Part shown: positions 27,783-36,351 of the stretch, one piece after another | Layout: the number at the start of each line of letters is the position of its first letter | Numbering within the stretch: the first letter of the stretch is position 1 | Origin: Romboutsia_E sp900604535 | GTDB lineage: Bacteria; Bacillota; Clostridia; Peptostreptococcales; Peptostreptococcaceae | Assembly (NCBI RefSeq): GCF_900604535.1 | Contig: NZ_UWOT01000010.1 | Location: 33,295 to 97,294 of the forward strand | DNA length: 64,000 nt | Reading direction: 5' to 3' | Program-made: the position numbers and the translations under genes | Notes under the pieces: generated by a model | Told to the model about the DNA's origin: nothing | What the model saw: the letters and a program-made list of their open reading frames with translations, nothing else | The model's database searches: none

Positions 27783-28583
27783 TTATGTGAGATTAGTACT
27801 GCCCATTTTATAACCGCCCATATCTAATGTCACATATTTAAATCCAAATTCTTTAAGTTTATTATTTGTTTTATCTAATATATCATTACTGAAAAACTTA
27901 TATAATTCATTTTTTCCAACTTCAATTCTTGCTATATCTTCATGAAGTCTTACTCTAAATTGATCAAATCCAATACTCATTAAGTATTCTTCACTTTTTT
28001 CTATCATTCTAAGCTTTTCATTAGTAATTTTTGTACCACATGGAATTCTAGTTGCAAGGCAAGCAAATGCAGGCTTATTAAATGTTTTCAAATTCATTTC
28101 CTTTGACAGTGTTCTTATATCATCTTTCGTTAATCCACATTCCTTTAATGGACTAACTACACTTAATTCTTCTATCGCTTTAAGTCCTGGTCTATAATCA
28201 CCTAAATCGTCTAAATTGGTTCCATCAACTATGTGTTTAGTATTATTTTCATTTGCTATCTCTTTTACCTTGCTAAATACTGTTTTTTTACAGTAGTAGC
28301 ATCTTTTAGGTCCATTTTCTATAAACTCTTTAATATCAAAATCATCTATCTTAACTACAACATGCTTTACATTAAATGTTTTTGCATATTCTATAGACTC
28401 CGCTATTTCTCTATTTGAATGCATCATTGCATGTAAAGTTACTGCAATTACATTTGCTCCTAAAGTATCACTTGCTACTTTTAGTAAAAAATTACTATCT
28501 ACACCACCAGAGTAAGCAACAGCTACGCTTCCCAATTCCTTAAGCATGTTTCTTAACTTATCTAATTTTTTATTTAATTCCAT
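27783..28583 (-). CDS. larE: ATP-dependent sacrificial sulfur transferase LarE
   Basis: A 266-residue PP-loop protein. The motif VAYSGGVDSNFLL binds ATP, RCYYCKKTVFSKVKE is family-typical, and ACLATRIPCGTKI holds the position of the sulfur-donating Cys. LarE adds sulfur to the pyridinium dicarboxylate adenylate during synthesis of the nickel-pincer cofactor of LarA. I place the start at the ATG 28581-28583, which follows GGGGGGATAAT; an upstream in-frame ATG has no such site. LarB and LarC are not nearby, but a LarA-like gene is present at 11243-12517. Confidence 0.88.
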   Translation of the reverse strand: MELNKKLDKLRNMLKELGSVAVAYSGGVDSNFLLKVASDTLGANVIAVTLHAMMHSNREIAESIEYAKTFNVKHVVVKIDDFDIKEFIENGPKRCYYCKKTVFSKVKEIANENNTKHIVDGTNLDDLGDYRPGLKAIEELSVVSPLKECGLTKDDIRTLSKEMNLKTFNKPAFACLATRIPCGTKITNEKLRMIEKSEEYLMSIGFDQFRVRLHEDIARIEVGKNELYKFFSNDILDKTNNKLKEFGFKYVTLDMGGYKMGSTNLT

Positions 28584-28632
28584 ATTATCCCCCCCATACT
28601 TATAGTACATTAATTATATAAAATATAAGTAT

Positions 28633-28691
28633 ATAAATCAAACTAAATTATTATAAAATTCATCTTTTCATAATAATTTAGTTTGATTTAT
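28633..28691. repeat. 22-bp perfect inverted repeat between divergent genes
   Basis: 28633-28654 is the exact reverse complement of 28670-28691, with a 15-nt spacer. It lies between the starts of larE (minus) and the small gene at 28792 (plus), so it is not the terminator of either. No T-run follows directly on either strand. Confidence 0.7.
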
Positions 28692-28791
28692 AACATTAAT
28701 TTTTCAAAATTATACTAGACAATTTGATAATTTAATTAAATTATTGTAGTATATATGATATATTTACAAATGGTATAGGGGTGAATAGACT

Positions 28792-29022
28792 ATGAAAATA
28801 AATTACAACACATTGAATAATTTAGTTAAACATAATAATGGTATGAAGTTAGTATTTAGAGAAAATTCAAATATTTTAGATGTGTATATAAATAATAAAA
28901 TATGTTTAACTTTAGAATTAGAAAATAATGATTTAGAATACAATAGTAAACTAATTTATAATTCTATAATAAGTTTAAAAAATGTTACATTATATATTCC
29001 TAAAATTTATATAAAAGACTAA
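28792..29022 (+). CDS. small protein of unknown function
   Basis: A 76-residue protein starting MKINYNTLNNLVKHNNGMKL, with alternating hydrophobic beta-like segments and a Tyr/Ile/Lys-rich end. No family is recognised and there is no signal peptide or membrane segment. It has a good site (AGGGGTG) before the ATG, codon use like its neighbours and a strong terminator at 29048, so I accept it as a real monocistronic gene. Confidence 0.6.
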   Translation: MKINYNTLNNLVKHNNGMKLVFRENSNILDVYINNKICLTLELENNDLEYNSKLIYNSIISLKNVTLYIPKIYIKD

Positions 29023-29047
29023 ATATTAGTTTATAGTTTGATATATA

Positions 29048-29095
29048 AATATTCCATATATGATATAATCTTTATTCTATCATATATGGAATATT
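29048..29095. terminator. bidirectional terminator
   Basis: An 18-bp perfect stem (29048-29065 with 29078-29095) and 12-nt loop between convergent genes; ATTTTAAATTTT follows. Confidence 0.85.
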
Positions 29096-29110
29096 TTAAA
29101 TTTTACTTAA

Positions 29111-29761
29111 TTATATAATCTCTTTATCCTTATATATTTTTTTAGATAATATATATGAAATTATAAGTATTATTAAGTTCATTAATATGCAAATTTTTCC
29201 TAACCCTATATTACTTAAACTAATTATTAGATTGGCAAATTCTTCATTTTTTAATAATGAACTTATTGCAAATGATGGTACAAATAGCATTATCATCATT
29301 ATAATTGTAATTATGCTTCTACCTTTAATAAGACCAAATTTTAATACTAATGGTATTAATATTGATATTAAAATAATCGAAGATGTAATTCCCATAATTA
29401 TAAGTGTTTTAAACTCTAAAATATTATCTGATTCAGGAGAGTATTTTTTTGCTATAAGGTAACATATTGAAAAAACTATACCTGCCATTAATATTATACT
29501 TAAAGAAAATATATATCTTGATGCTACATATTCCTTTTTAGTTATAGGCAATGATGCTACTAAGTAATCTATACCTGCATGTTCTTCATAAGCTATAACC
29601 TGATAACAGACTTGATATACTATAATACCAATTAATACATTTAAAAACATTGTATTTACTATAGATACACATATAAATATAATCATTGATAGTAAAATTA
29701 AGCTTTTAACAGAATTAAGATTAGAATAATTCATTCTCACTAAATTAATTGTTCTTTTCAC
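29111..29761 (-). CDS. ABC-2 type transporter permease
   Basis: A 216-residue membrane protein with six predicted hydrophobic segments and the ABC-2 permease style (YEEHAGIDYLVASLPITKKEYVASRYIF after segment 2). It overlaps the ATPase gene by 17 bp in a GntR-ATPase-permease cassette like the ytr-type systems of Firmicutes, which often respond to cell-wall antibiotics. Because the ATPase has a premature stop, the transporter is probably silent unless the stop is read through. Substrate is unknown. Confidence 0.8.
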   Translation of the reverse strand: MKRTINLVRMNYSNLNSVKSLILLSMIIFICVSIVNTMFLNVLIGIIVYQVCYQVIAYEEHAGIDYLVASLPITKKEYVASRYIFSLSIILMAGIVFSICYLIAKKYSPESDNILEFKTLIIMGITSSIILISILIPLVLKFGLIKGRSIITIIMMIMLFVPSFAISSLLKNEEFANLIISLSNIGLGKICILMNLIILIISYILSKKIYKDKEII

Positions 29762-30617
29762 TTTTATTCCCCCTTGTATAATAAGTTAATATATCTTCTA
29801 AATTTATATTGTCATATACTACTTCTTCACCAAATAAATCATATGCTTCTTTTCTATTAAAAACTAAACCTTCAAATCCAAAACTATTTTTTAATACAGA
29901 CACAAATACATTTTTAGTATCATCACTTAATAATTCATTCTTACCTCTAACTATACAATGATTTTCTAATATTACATCCTTTTCTCCTTGAAGTATAATT
30001 TTACCGTTGTATATAAATATTAAATAATCAGCAACTTTATCTAAATCTGAAGTTATATGAGTAGAATAAAAAACACTTGAGTTATCTTCTTCTATTCGCT
30101 CTTGAATTATCTCTAGTAATTCATTTCTAACTAAAGGATCTAAATTTGCAGTTGGCTCATCCATTATAATTATCTTGGGATGATGAGATAACATTATGGC
30201 TAGTTCAAATTGCTTTTGTTGCCCCTTTGAAAGTTAATTATAAACTTTATTTTCATTTAACTTAAATTGATTTATATATTTTTTATATAAATTCTCATCC
30301 CAACTATTATAAAATCTAGATATATATTTTTTTATAGTAGATATTTTTGATTCCTTTAAATAACCACTTATATCACCTACATATCCTATTATCTCTTTTG
30401 TATATACTTCTTCTAAATTATGTTTTTTGCCAAATATTTCGATGCTTCCACTGTCTTCATTTAACATACCCATAATTAATTTTATAGTAGTAGTTTTTCC
30501 TGATCCATTAGGACCTATAAAACCAGTTATAAATCCCTTTTTTATCTCTATATTATCTATATCTAATTTAAAATTATCAAATCTTTTACTTAAATTATTT
30601 ATTTTAATTGCACTCAT
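29745..30617 (-). pseudogene. ABC transporter ATPase with an in-frame nonsense codon
   Basis: One continuous frame encodes a 290-residue ABC ATPase broken by a single TAA at 30234-30236. Before it are Walker A GPNGSGKTTTIK and the Q-loop region; immediately after it come the signature LSKGQQ, Walker B IIIMDEPTANLDP and the switch His region. The expected residue at the stop is Glu, so a one-base GAA to TAA change explains it. The start is the ATG at 30615-30617 after GAGGAGG. An internal start after the stop would give a piece without Walker A. The cassette is GntR, ATPase, permease. Confidence 0.88.
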
Positions 30618-30618
30618 A

Positions 30619-30993
30619 CTATACCTCCTCATATAAACTCTTAAATACCTCTATTCCCTCTTCTAATGTCATTCCAACAGACTTGGCTTGCCTTATTATC
30701 TCATCTAGCTTACTCTCAATTTCAAACATAGCAACTTCCTTAAGTCTTTCTTTGTTTTGACTTGCTACAAAACTACCTTTTCCTGTTACAGTCTCTAAAT
30801 ATCCTTCTTTCTCTAATTCTTCATAAGCTCTTTTAACGGTTATAATACTTACCTTTAATTCTTTTGCTAATGTTCTTATTGACGGTAGTCCATACCCTGA
30901 TTTTAATGTTCCATTAAGTATCTGTGTTTTTATTTGAACTTGTATTTGTTCATACAGTGGAACTGCTGATGAGTTACTTATATTTACATTCAA
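30619..30993 (-). CDS. GntR-family (YtrA subfamily) transcriptional regulator
   Basis: About 124 residues. The winged helix has PLYEQIQVQIKTQILNGTLK, GYGLPSIRTLAKELKVSIIT and VKRAYEELEKEGYL, then GKGSFVA; a short C-terminal helix follows, as in YtrA-type GntR repressors. The likely start is TTG at 30991-30993, 8 bp after GGAAGGG; the more upstream TTG (31011) overlaps that site. It heads the ABC cassette and probably represses its own promoter (31053-31081) through the inverted repeat at 31020-31054. Confidence 0.88.
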   Translation of the reverse strand: MNVNISNSSAVPLYEQIQVQIKTQILNGTLKSGYGLPSIRTLAKELKVSIITVKRAYEELEKEGYLETVTGKGSFVASQNKERLKEVAMFEIESKLDEIIRQAKSVGMTLEEGIEVFKSLYEEV

Positions 30994-31019
30994 ATTATCA
31001 TTCCCTTCCAAATTATGTA

Positions 31020-31054
31020 ATTGTATATATCCGTATCTATTTCATATATACAAT
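31020..31054. promoter_or_regulatory. probable GntR operator
   Basis: Inverted repeat ATTGTATATAT (31020-31030) and ATATATACAAT (31044-31054) with a 13-bp spacer, overlapping the -10 element and the transcription start. Next to it the minus strand has three 10-bp direct copies of the type AACTGTATAT. Position and symmetry suit autoregulation by the GntR protein. Confidence 0.65.
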
Positions 31055-31081
31055 TATATACAGTTATATACAGTTTAGCAA
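31053..31081 (-). promoter_or_regulatory. promoter of the GntR-ABC cassette
   Basis: TTGCTA (31076-31081) and TATAAT (31053-31058) on the minus strand with a 17-bp spacer; transcription would start near 31046, within the operator. Confidence 0.75.
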
Positions 31082-31112
31082 GACTAATATTAATTTATTT
31101 TTTATATAAAAA

Positions 31113-31144
31113 TAAGAGTATAAGCAAAATCGCTTATACTCTTA
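31113..31144 (-). terminator. terminator of the flippase gene
   Basis: A 13-bp perfect stem (31113-31125 with 31132-31144), 6-nt loop and a T-rich run on the minus strand. Confidence 0.88.
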
Positions 31145-31158
31145 AGATAATTAAACTT

Positions 31159-32712
31159 CTATTTACGCTTTTTAACCTTTTTACTTATGCTCTCTATTAA
31201 TGTTATTAGAATTCTTAACAAGTATTTCATTTCTTTAGTTTTTATAAAGAATGCCATAATAATTATGTTTGGTACAATTAGACAAATAATTAGTTTTAAT
31301 AAGAGAGTTATAAATGGTGTAAAGTTAATTAAGTTACATAATAAATATGTTGGTAATCCTGCAATAATTAAAACTACAATATATTTTATATATTTAAAGA
31401 AATATCTTTTACATCCTTTTTTAAATCCAATTCTGTAAACTATATATGGATCATACCATGTATTAGTACATATTCTAGCTATAGCTGTTGATAATAATAT
31501 TCCAAATAATCCTATAGTTTTTCCTAATATAACCGATAGAATTAGGTTTATTGCAGCTGTTAGCAATAATAAGTATCTCCCTTTTTGAAATATACCTAGC
31601 GTATTTTTATATGTCCATACTGCATTTTGCATACCAACCATATAAAAGTTAATAGCTAGCATTATAGATATTGATTCATCTAATTGATATTGTGGTCCTA
31701 TCCAAACGTGTATAACATCATTTATTAATAAAATTATACAAATAGCAGAAAAGCCAAATAACCAGAAATTGCAGAAGTTTACAATTTCAAACATCTGCTC
31801 TTTTTTCTTTCTACTTTCTTTTGCATTAAGGTTGCCTATACTAGCGGTTATACCTGTAAATAATTGTTGTAATACCCTATTGATAGCATTAACTAACATT
31901 GTGTAGTTAGATAGTAAACCTACTATTGATAAACCAGAAACATATGTAATTATAATATTATCTGTATTAGTAACTAATACACTACCTAACTTTACAAGTA
32001 CTAACGCTCTTACATCTGCAATAAGATTCTTCCTTACCTTTTTACTTATATGTAAGTTTTTATTATCTCTTAGATATGGATACATCTTATCTGCAACTAT
32101 TGTTATAATTATATTTTGAAGTATTGCACAAATAGATTGCACTATTAAGTACGCTATAAAGTTTTTAGTTATAAATAATACTATTATCTGTATTAATGTT
32201 TGTAAAAAATAAACACCGTATGTAATTAGTGTAGATATATAATTTTTTTGATCTGCAATTATCAACGAACTCTTATACGATGCAAAATATGTTATGGATG
32301 TATTAAATAAATAAATTAAATATATTACATAAATACTTTCTTGTATATTTGGTGCACTACCTATCATACTATCTAAGAATGGAATTAGTCCTAACCCAAG
32401 TATAAATATTACAATCCCAATTGATGAGTATGCTTTTTTATAAAAATTCATTAATTTAGATATCTCTATTTTATTATCCTCTGCTAGTGGTTTATATAAA
32501 GCATAAACTATCGCTGTTCCTATTCCTAAATCTGCTAAAGATAGCATAGTTAGAATATTAGTAAATAGTCCATTCACTCCTAAGTATTCAGATGATAAAC
32601 ACTTTATAAATATACTTCTATTAATAAAACCTGCTAAAATAAAAATAAACTGTCCTACAAATCCTGTTAGTATATTTCTAACTGAGTTAAAAGTTCTTGA
32701 ATTCTTTTTCAT
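31159..32712 (-). CDS. Wzx-like polysaccharide/lipid-linked sugar flippase
   Basis: A 517-residue MOP-superfamily membrane protein with about 12-14 hydrophobic segments. The N-terminal GFVGQFIFILAGFINRSIFI and the motif YLGVNGLFTNILTMLSLADL then GIGTAIVYALYKPLA are typical of Firmicutes oligosaccharide flippases. It would carry lipid-linked glycan units across the membrane. It stands alone without glycosyltransferases, so its substrate is not known. AGGAG precedes the ATG, and a strong terminator follows. Confidence 0.85.
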   Translation of the reverse strand: MKKNSRTFNSVRNILTGFVGQFIFILAGFINRSIFIKCLSSEYLGVNGLFTNILTMLSLADLGIGTAIVYALYKPLAEDNKIEISKLMNFYKKAYSSIGIVIFILGLGLIPFLDSMIGSAPNIQESIYVIYLIYLFNTSITYFASYKSSLIIADQKNYISTLITYGVYFLQTLIQIIVLFITKNFIAYLIVQSICAILQNIIITIVADKMYPYLRDNKNLHISKKVRKNLIADVRALVLVKLGSVLVTNTDNIIITYVSGLSIVGLLSNYTMLVNAINRVLQQLFTGITASIGNLNAKESRKKKEQMFEIVNFCNFWLFGFSAICIILLINDVIHVWIGPQYQLDESISIMLAINFYMVGMQNAVWTYKNTLGIFQKGRYLLLLTAAINLILSVILGKTIGLFGILLSTAIARICTNTWYDPYIVYRIGFKKGCKRYFFKYIKYIVVLIIAGLPTYLLCNLINFTPFITLLLKLIICLIVPNIIIMAFFIKTKEMKYLLRILITLIESISKKVKKRK

Positions 32713-32863
32713 TTCTTACTCCTACTAAAATGTCTTATCCTATATAATTTTGATACTTATAAATAATATCAATAATTTCTATTATTATCAAGGATTTAAA
32801 AATAAGATTAATATTCCTATTATTTACCATTTATATTTTTTATTTAAATATTTTAATAAAATT

Positions 32864-32898
32864 AGTGTATTTTAGTTATTATATATCTAAAATACACT
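32864..32898 (-). terminator. terminator of the PspA operon
   Basis: A 12-bp perfect stem AGTGTATTTTAG/CTAAAATACACT (32864-32875 with 32887-32898) about 10 bp after the stop of the Ser/Gly-rich protein gene. Confidence 0.75.
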
Positions 32899-32908
32899 AT
32901 TTGATACT

Positions 32909-33505
32909 TTAATCACGCCTACTTCTAATCATATCTATTATTATATAAATTACAATTATAACAGTTACAGCAATGACTATATTTACTATCCAAGAACTTA
33001 TATGGCTACGATATCCAAAGTAGCCAAATGGGTTAAAGTATCCGCCAAAAAATGTTCCTCTAGAAGAGCTGCTTCCCCCTGAATAACCACCACCAGAGTT
33101 GTAATCTTGTGTTCCTTTTGAATTATTTTCTCCTGAACTATTATTAGGTTTTGTTGAGAAGCTTCCCGAGTCAGGTTTTATTGTAGTTGAATCACCACTT
33201 GAATTACTACTTTCATTGGGCTTCGTTGAAAAGCTGCCAGAATCAGGTTTTATAGTTGTACTATTATTACTGGTCCCTGAATTAAAATTTCCCGAGCTAG
33301 GTAGTTTGCTATTAGTTTTAGTTGTATATTTTTTTTTGCTATAACTGCTTTTTTTTCTTTGTGAAGAGGCACTTATATTATAAGAATTTATATCATTATA
33401 ATCATCTGCAAAACTAATAACACTTTTAATAGAGAATTCAATGGATACAAATAATATTGTGAAAATAATTAAGAAACTAGTTAGCTTTTTTTTATTATTT
33501 TTCAT
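32909..33505 (-). CDS. secreted Ser/Gly-rich membrane-anchored protein of unknown function
   Basis: A 198-residue protein with an N-terminal signal-like hydrophobic segment (about 8-32), a low-complexity extracellular part and a C-terminal membrane segment (about 168-192) ending RSRRD. The middle has two near-identical blocks, each STTIKPDSGSFSTKPN, then a Gly/Ser stretch and an aromatic FFGGYFNPFGYFGYRS patch just before the membrane. No family is recognised. It is the last gene after pspA and the Cys-rich gene, so a role in envelope stress is plausible but unproven. The ribosome site is weak (AAGAG), and translation may depend on the upstream gene 2 bp away. Confidence 0.65.
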   Translation of the reverse strand: MKNNKKKLTSFLIIFTILFVSIEFSIKSVISFADDYNDINSYNISASSQRKKSSYSKKKYTTKTNSKLPSSGNFNSGTSNNSTTIKPDSGSFSTKPNESSNSSGDSTTIKPDSGSFSTKPNNSSGENNSKGTQDYNSGGGYSGGSSSSRGTFFGGYFNPFGYFGYRSHISSWIVNIVIAVTVIIVIYIIIDMIRSRRD

Positions 33506-33507
33506 AT

Positions 33508-34182
33508 TTACACTCTTAACCCCATTTCTATAAACTTGTTGTTTATTCTGACTAACTCATATTGAGTGTCATCAGTTATAACAGAGTCATATCTTTCTTC
33601 TCCTTTAAACTTAGAATATTTTAAAATATGTTGATTATCATAATCTTTACTATCAATTAAGTATACATATCTTGTGTAATTTCCTTCTTCATCTTTTTCT
33701 ATTAGGTATCCTTTTACATAAAAAATAATTTTTTCATTTCCATTATATAATGTAATTGTATCATTACAATTAGTTAAAATAGAATTTACTTTATTACATT
33801 CCACTACATATTCATTTTCTCTACAATTAAAACATTGATACATTTCACATTTACTAACACAATTTTTGCATTTACAATTACTACACTTATCTAATTTTTT
33901 TAAATTCATATTTTTTTCATCAGTAAGATATTTGTCTATTTGTAGGTCATAATATTCTTTTTTATTAAATAACTTTGACAATATATTCTTTTTAGATTTA
34001 CTCTCCTTTTCTAGTTTATCTAAAAAATTCATATAATCTTTTAAAATGTCTACTTTACTTAAAAAACTTCTTTTTTTCAGTTCATCCTTATCAAGCATTT
34101 GTTTTAAATCATCTGATGCGAATACTAAATCCGTATAAATTTTATTATATTTATTTTTTTCTTCTTCAATTCTTATGCTCAT
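33508..34182 (-). CDS. cytosolic protein with an eight-cysteine cluster, unknown function
   Basis: About 224 residues. The N-terminal half is helical and charged. Residues about 99-128 hold eight cysteines: C-x2-C-x1-C-x2-C-x3-C-x4-C-x2-C-x8-C, which looks like a zinc-ribbon or double metal-binding knuckle. The C-terminal third is beta-rich (NDTITLYNGNEKIIFYVKGY). No family recognised. The start is the ATG at 34180-34182, 6 bp after GGGGG; upstream in-frame TTG is unlikely. It lies between pspA and the Ser/Gly-rich membrane protein. Confidence 0.7.
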   Translation of the reverse strand: MSIRIEEEKNKYNKIYTDLVFASDDLKQMLDKDELKKRSFLSKVDILKDYMNFLDKLEKESKSKKNILSKLFNKKEYYDLQIDKYLTDEKNMNLKKLDKCSNCKCKNCVSKCEMYQCFNCRENEYVVECNKVNSILTNCNDTITLYNGNEKIIFYVKGYLIEKDEEGNYTRYVYLIDSKDYDNQHILKYSKFKGEERYDSVITDDTQYELVRINNKFIEMGLRV

Positions 34183-34208
34183 ACAAAGCCCCCTCAAACA
34201 TCTTGTTT

Positions 34209-34248
34209 TAAGTAAAGGTAGACAAAATTAACTGTCTACCTTTACTTA
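34209..34248 (-). terminator. hairpin between pspA and the Cys-rich gene
   Basis: A 16-bp perfect stem (34209-34224 with 34233-34248), 8-nt loop, right after the pspA stop. The T-tract that follows is poor, so it may be a partial terminator or RNA-stability element that keeps pspA RNA higher than the downstream genes. Confidence 0.7.
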
Positions 34249-34255
34249 GATAATA

Positions 34256-34927
34256 TTATTTTTCTATTTCTCTTTTTATTCTTTCTAGTTCTTCATTTAT
34301 TTTTGAATCAATAACTGGAGAATTATTTATATAATCATCTAACATAGAGTATTCATCCTTAGGTTTTAAGTCTTCTAAAGCTTTTCCGTAGCTTTCTTTT
34401 TGAGAAACTTTCTTTTCAATCTCTTCTAAGTTAATTCCATGATTATCGTTAAGACCAGCTAATGTTTCATTTATTTCATTACTTATTTCTGCAACATCTA
34501 ATCTTGTAGCCAACTCTTGCTTTTTAGATTTCATTTTAGATATTTCTATTTCTAATTCTTGTATTCTATTTTTTATAATTTGAATTTTTTCATCTTGATC
34601 TTTTATTCTAGAATCAGTTTGAACAATTTTTTCTTCTATATCTATTTTTTGTTTTACAAAAGTTTGAGCTTTTTCAGTATCATCCTTTAAAATAGCTGCT
34701 TTTGTTGCTTCTTCATATTTAGCAGCTTTTTGTTCTAAATCATTTTTTTCTTTCCTTATATCGTCTACTGTTGCTATAAAATTAGCACATTGTTTTTTGG
34801 CATCTACTAGTAATTTTTCTTTTTTGCTTATTGATAACTCTAATAATTCTATAGGATCTTCATGCTTTTCCAAAGCTTTATTTGCTTTTGCACTTACTAC
34901 ATTTTTTAATCTTTTAAAGAAACTCAT
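34256..34927 (-). CDS. pspA: PspA/IM30-family membrane-stress protein
   Basis: A 223-residue, almost fully helical coiled-coil protein: MSFFKRLKNVVSAKANKALE forms the amphipathic membrane helix, followed by EDPIELLELSI and long heptad-containing helices. PspA/Vipp1 proteins assemble on stressed membranes like ESCRT-III filaments. No pspF-like activator is nearby. GGAGAG precedes the ATG. The first gene of a three-gene unit; its downstream partners are specific to this lineage as far as I can tell. Confidence 0.9.
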   Translation of the reverse strand: MSFFKRLKNVVSAKANKALEKHEDPIELLELSISKKEKLLVDAKKQCANFIATVDDIRKEKNDLEQKAAKYEEATKAAILKDDTEKAQTFVKQKIDIEEKIVQTDSRIKDQDEKIQIIKNRIQELEIEISKMKSKKQELATRLDVAEISNEINETLAGLNDNHGINLEEIEKKVSQKESYGKALEDLKPKDEYSMLDDYINNSPVIDSKINEELERIKREIEK

Positions 34928-35057
34928 TTTAATCTCTCCATTTCATTCTATAAAATTAAATAAAAAAATACTTAGGTTAAATTACTTTTTATCTAATTTT
35001 TCCTTTTATATTATTATATACTATCATAGTTTTTTTTTATTTAAAATATATTAAAAT

Positions 35058-35105
35058 AGTTAATATTAATATATTTATGATAATCTGTATATATTAATAT
35101 TAACT
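35058..35105. repeat. 17-bp inverted repeat between divergent pspA and RNA ligase-like genes
   Basis: 35058-35074 is the reverse complement of 35089-35105, spacer 14 nt, AT only except for the outer G/C. It lies about 130 bp before pspA and 40 bp before the plus-strand gene, a position suited to an operator. Confidence 0.5.
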
Positions 35106-35145
35106 AATAATTATAATTTTATAATTATTTAAGGAGGTGATTATA

Positions 35146-35668
35146 TTGAGATATGTTATTGTAAGTGTTGTTAAAGGAGATGGTGGAAAATTTAATAATG
35201 AATTAAGAAAGGATATTTTTGAAAATTTAAGTGTTAAGTCCTCAAAATTACCTGCTCATTTCACTATTAAATCGCCTTTCGAATGTGAGGATATAAGTAT
35301 CTTAGATAAAGAATTAACTGAATTTACTAACTTACATAGTGTTTCAAATTATAAATTAAATGGATATGATAGCTTTGATAATAGAGTTATATTTATGAAA
35401 GTTATTATGAGTAATAAGGGTAAAAAAATACATGATGACCTTATTGATACTTTATCATCGATTCCTTATATTAAATTTGATGAAAAAGATGGAAAAAATA
35501 AAATTTTTCATGTTACCGTAAGTAGTAAAAAAATTAAAAATAGATTTAATGAACTATGAACTATGTTAATCAGTTTCCATGTGATTTTGATTGTACTTTG
35601 ATAATATATCTATTTATAAATGGTCTAATAATATATAGGTATTATATAAAGAATATTTATTTAAAATT
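35146..35668 (+). pseudogene. 2'-5' RNA ligase-like 2H phosphoesterase with decayed C-terminus
   Basis: From a TTG at 35146 (AAGGAGG 8 bp before it) 137 codons are open and contain both 2H motifs, HFTIKS and HVTVSS. The stop is at 35557-35559. Beyond it, family-like sequence continues in other frames: YVNQFPCDFDCT, then FDNISIYKWSNNI, a TAG where Trp is expected, then VLYKEYL. So the gene lost its last ~35 codons through two frame changes and a nonsense codon. Both catalytic histidines survive, so a truncated protein might still fold. The family hydrolyses or ligates 2'-5' or cyclic phosphodiester bonds in RNA. Confidence 0.75.
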
Positions 35669-35708
35669 AGTTTTTATATTTCTTTTTATTTTATATATAA
35701 TTTACTAG

Positions 35709-35763
35709 GAACTTTTATAATATATACTACTTTTAATTATTGTAGTATATATTATAAAAGTTC
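35709..35763. terminator. bidirectional terminator, 22-bp stem
   Basis: 35709-35730 pairs perfectly with 35742-35763 around an 11-nt loop, between two convergent genes. Confidence 0.8.
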
Positions 35764-35765
35764 AT

Positions 35766-36242
35766 TTACATTATCAAATTGTTATTATCTTTTTCTTTTA
35801 CTATCTTACTAAAAACTTCTGAAATCATAAAACAAACCATTGATGATACAAAGCAAATCACCATAGTTGTATTCATAAATCCTTTACTTAAATTTAAATA
35901 TAGCAGTGTAGATATACTTAATACAGATTTATCTCCTATAATAAGTTCAATTATTGCATTTAATATAAGACAGTATCCCATTAATTTAAAACTTTTAACA
36001 CTTTCATATGTGAATGGATCATTATCTAAGTATGTTATTATGTATAATATCTTTTTTATTATCATAAAAAAATTAAATAAATAAATCATTGTAAAACTCA
36101 TACTTATCATTATGTTAAAATTAAAATTATGATAAAGATTATACACTGTCGCAAATGGAGTAATAGTTAATCCTATAACTAAAATAGCTAGTGAAACATA
36201 TAAAAATGCTATTAAAATAGTTCTCGAAACATCATACTTCAT
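35766..36242 (-). CDS. DUF2975 membrane protein
   Basis: A 158-residue protein with four transmembrane segments and the family motif DNDPFTYESVKSFKLMGYCL. DUF2975 proteins are usually encoded with a small YozG-like HTH regulator; none is present next to this one. AGGAGGTATG lies before the ATG. Function is unknown. Confidence 0.8.
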   Translation of the reverse strand: MKYDVSRTILIAFLYVSLAILVIGLTITPFATVYNLYHNFNFNIMISMSFTMIYLFNFFMIIKKILYIITYLDNDPFTYESVKSFKLMGYCLILNAIIELIIGDKSVLSISTLLYLNLSKGFMNTTMVICFVSSMVCFMISEVFSKIVKEKDNNNLIM

Positions 36243-36351
36243 AACATACCTCCTAAAATAATTTATATAGCTTATTGTAAATTTCTACCTCTTATTATGC
36301 AATCAGTTATATAAATATATTCTAAAATTTAATCTATCATAATAAAATTCA

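Noticed and set aside
29745..30194. The 149-codon frame as a separate ABC ATPase gene
   Set aside because: It is the in-frame downstream part of the ATPase beyond a nonsense codon; it lacks Walker A and its own ribosome site.
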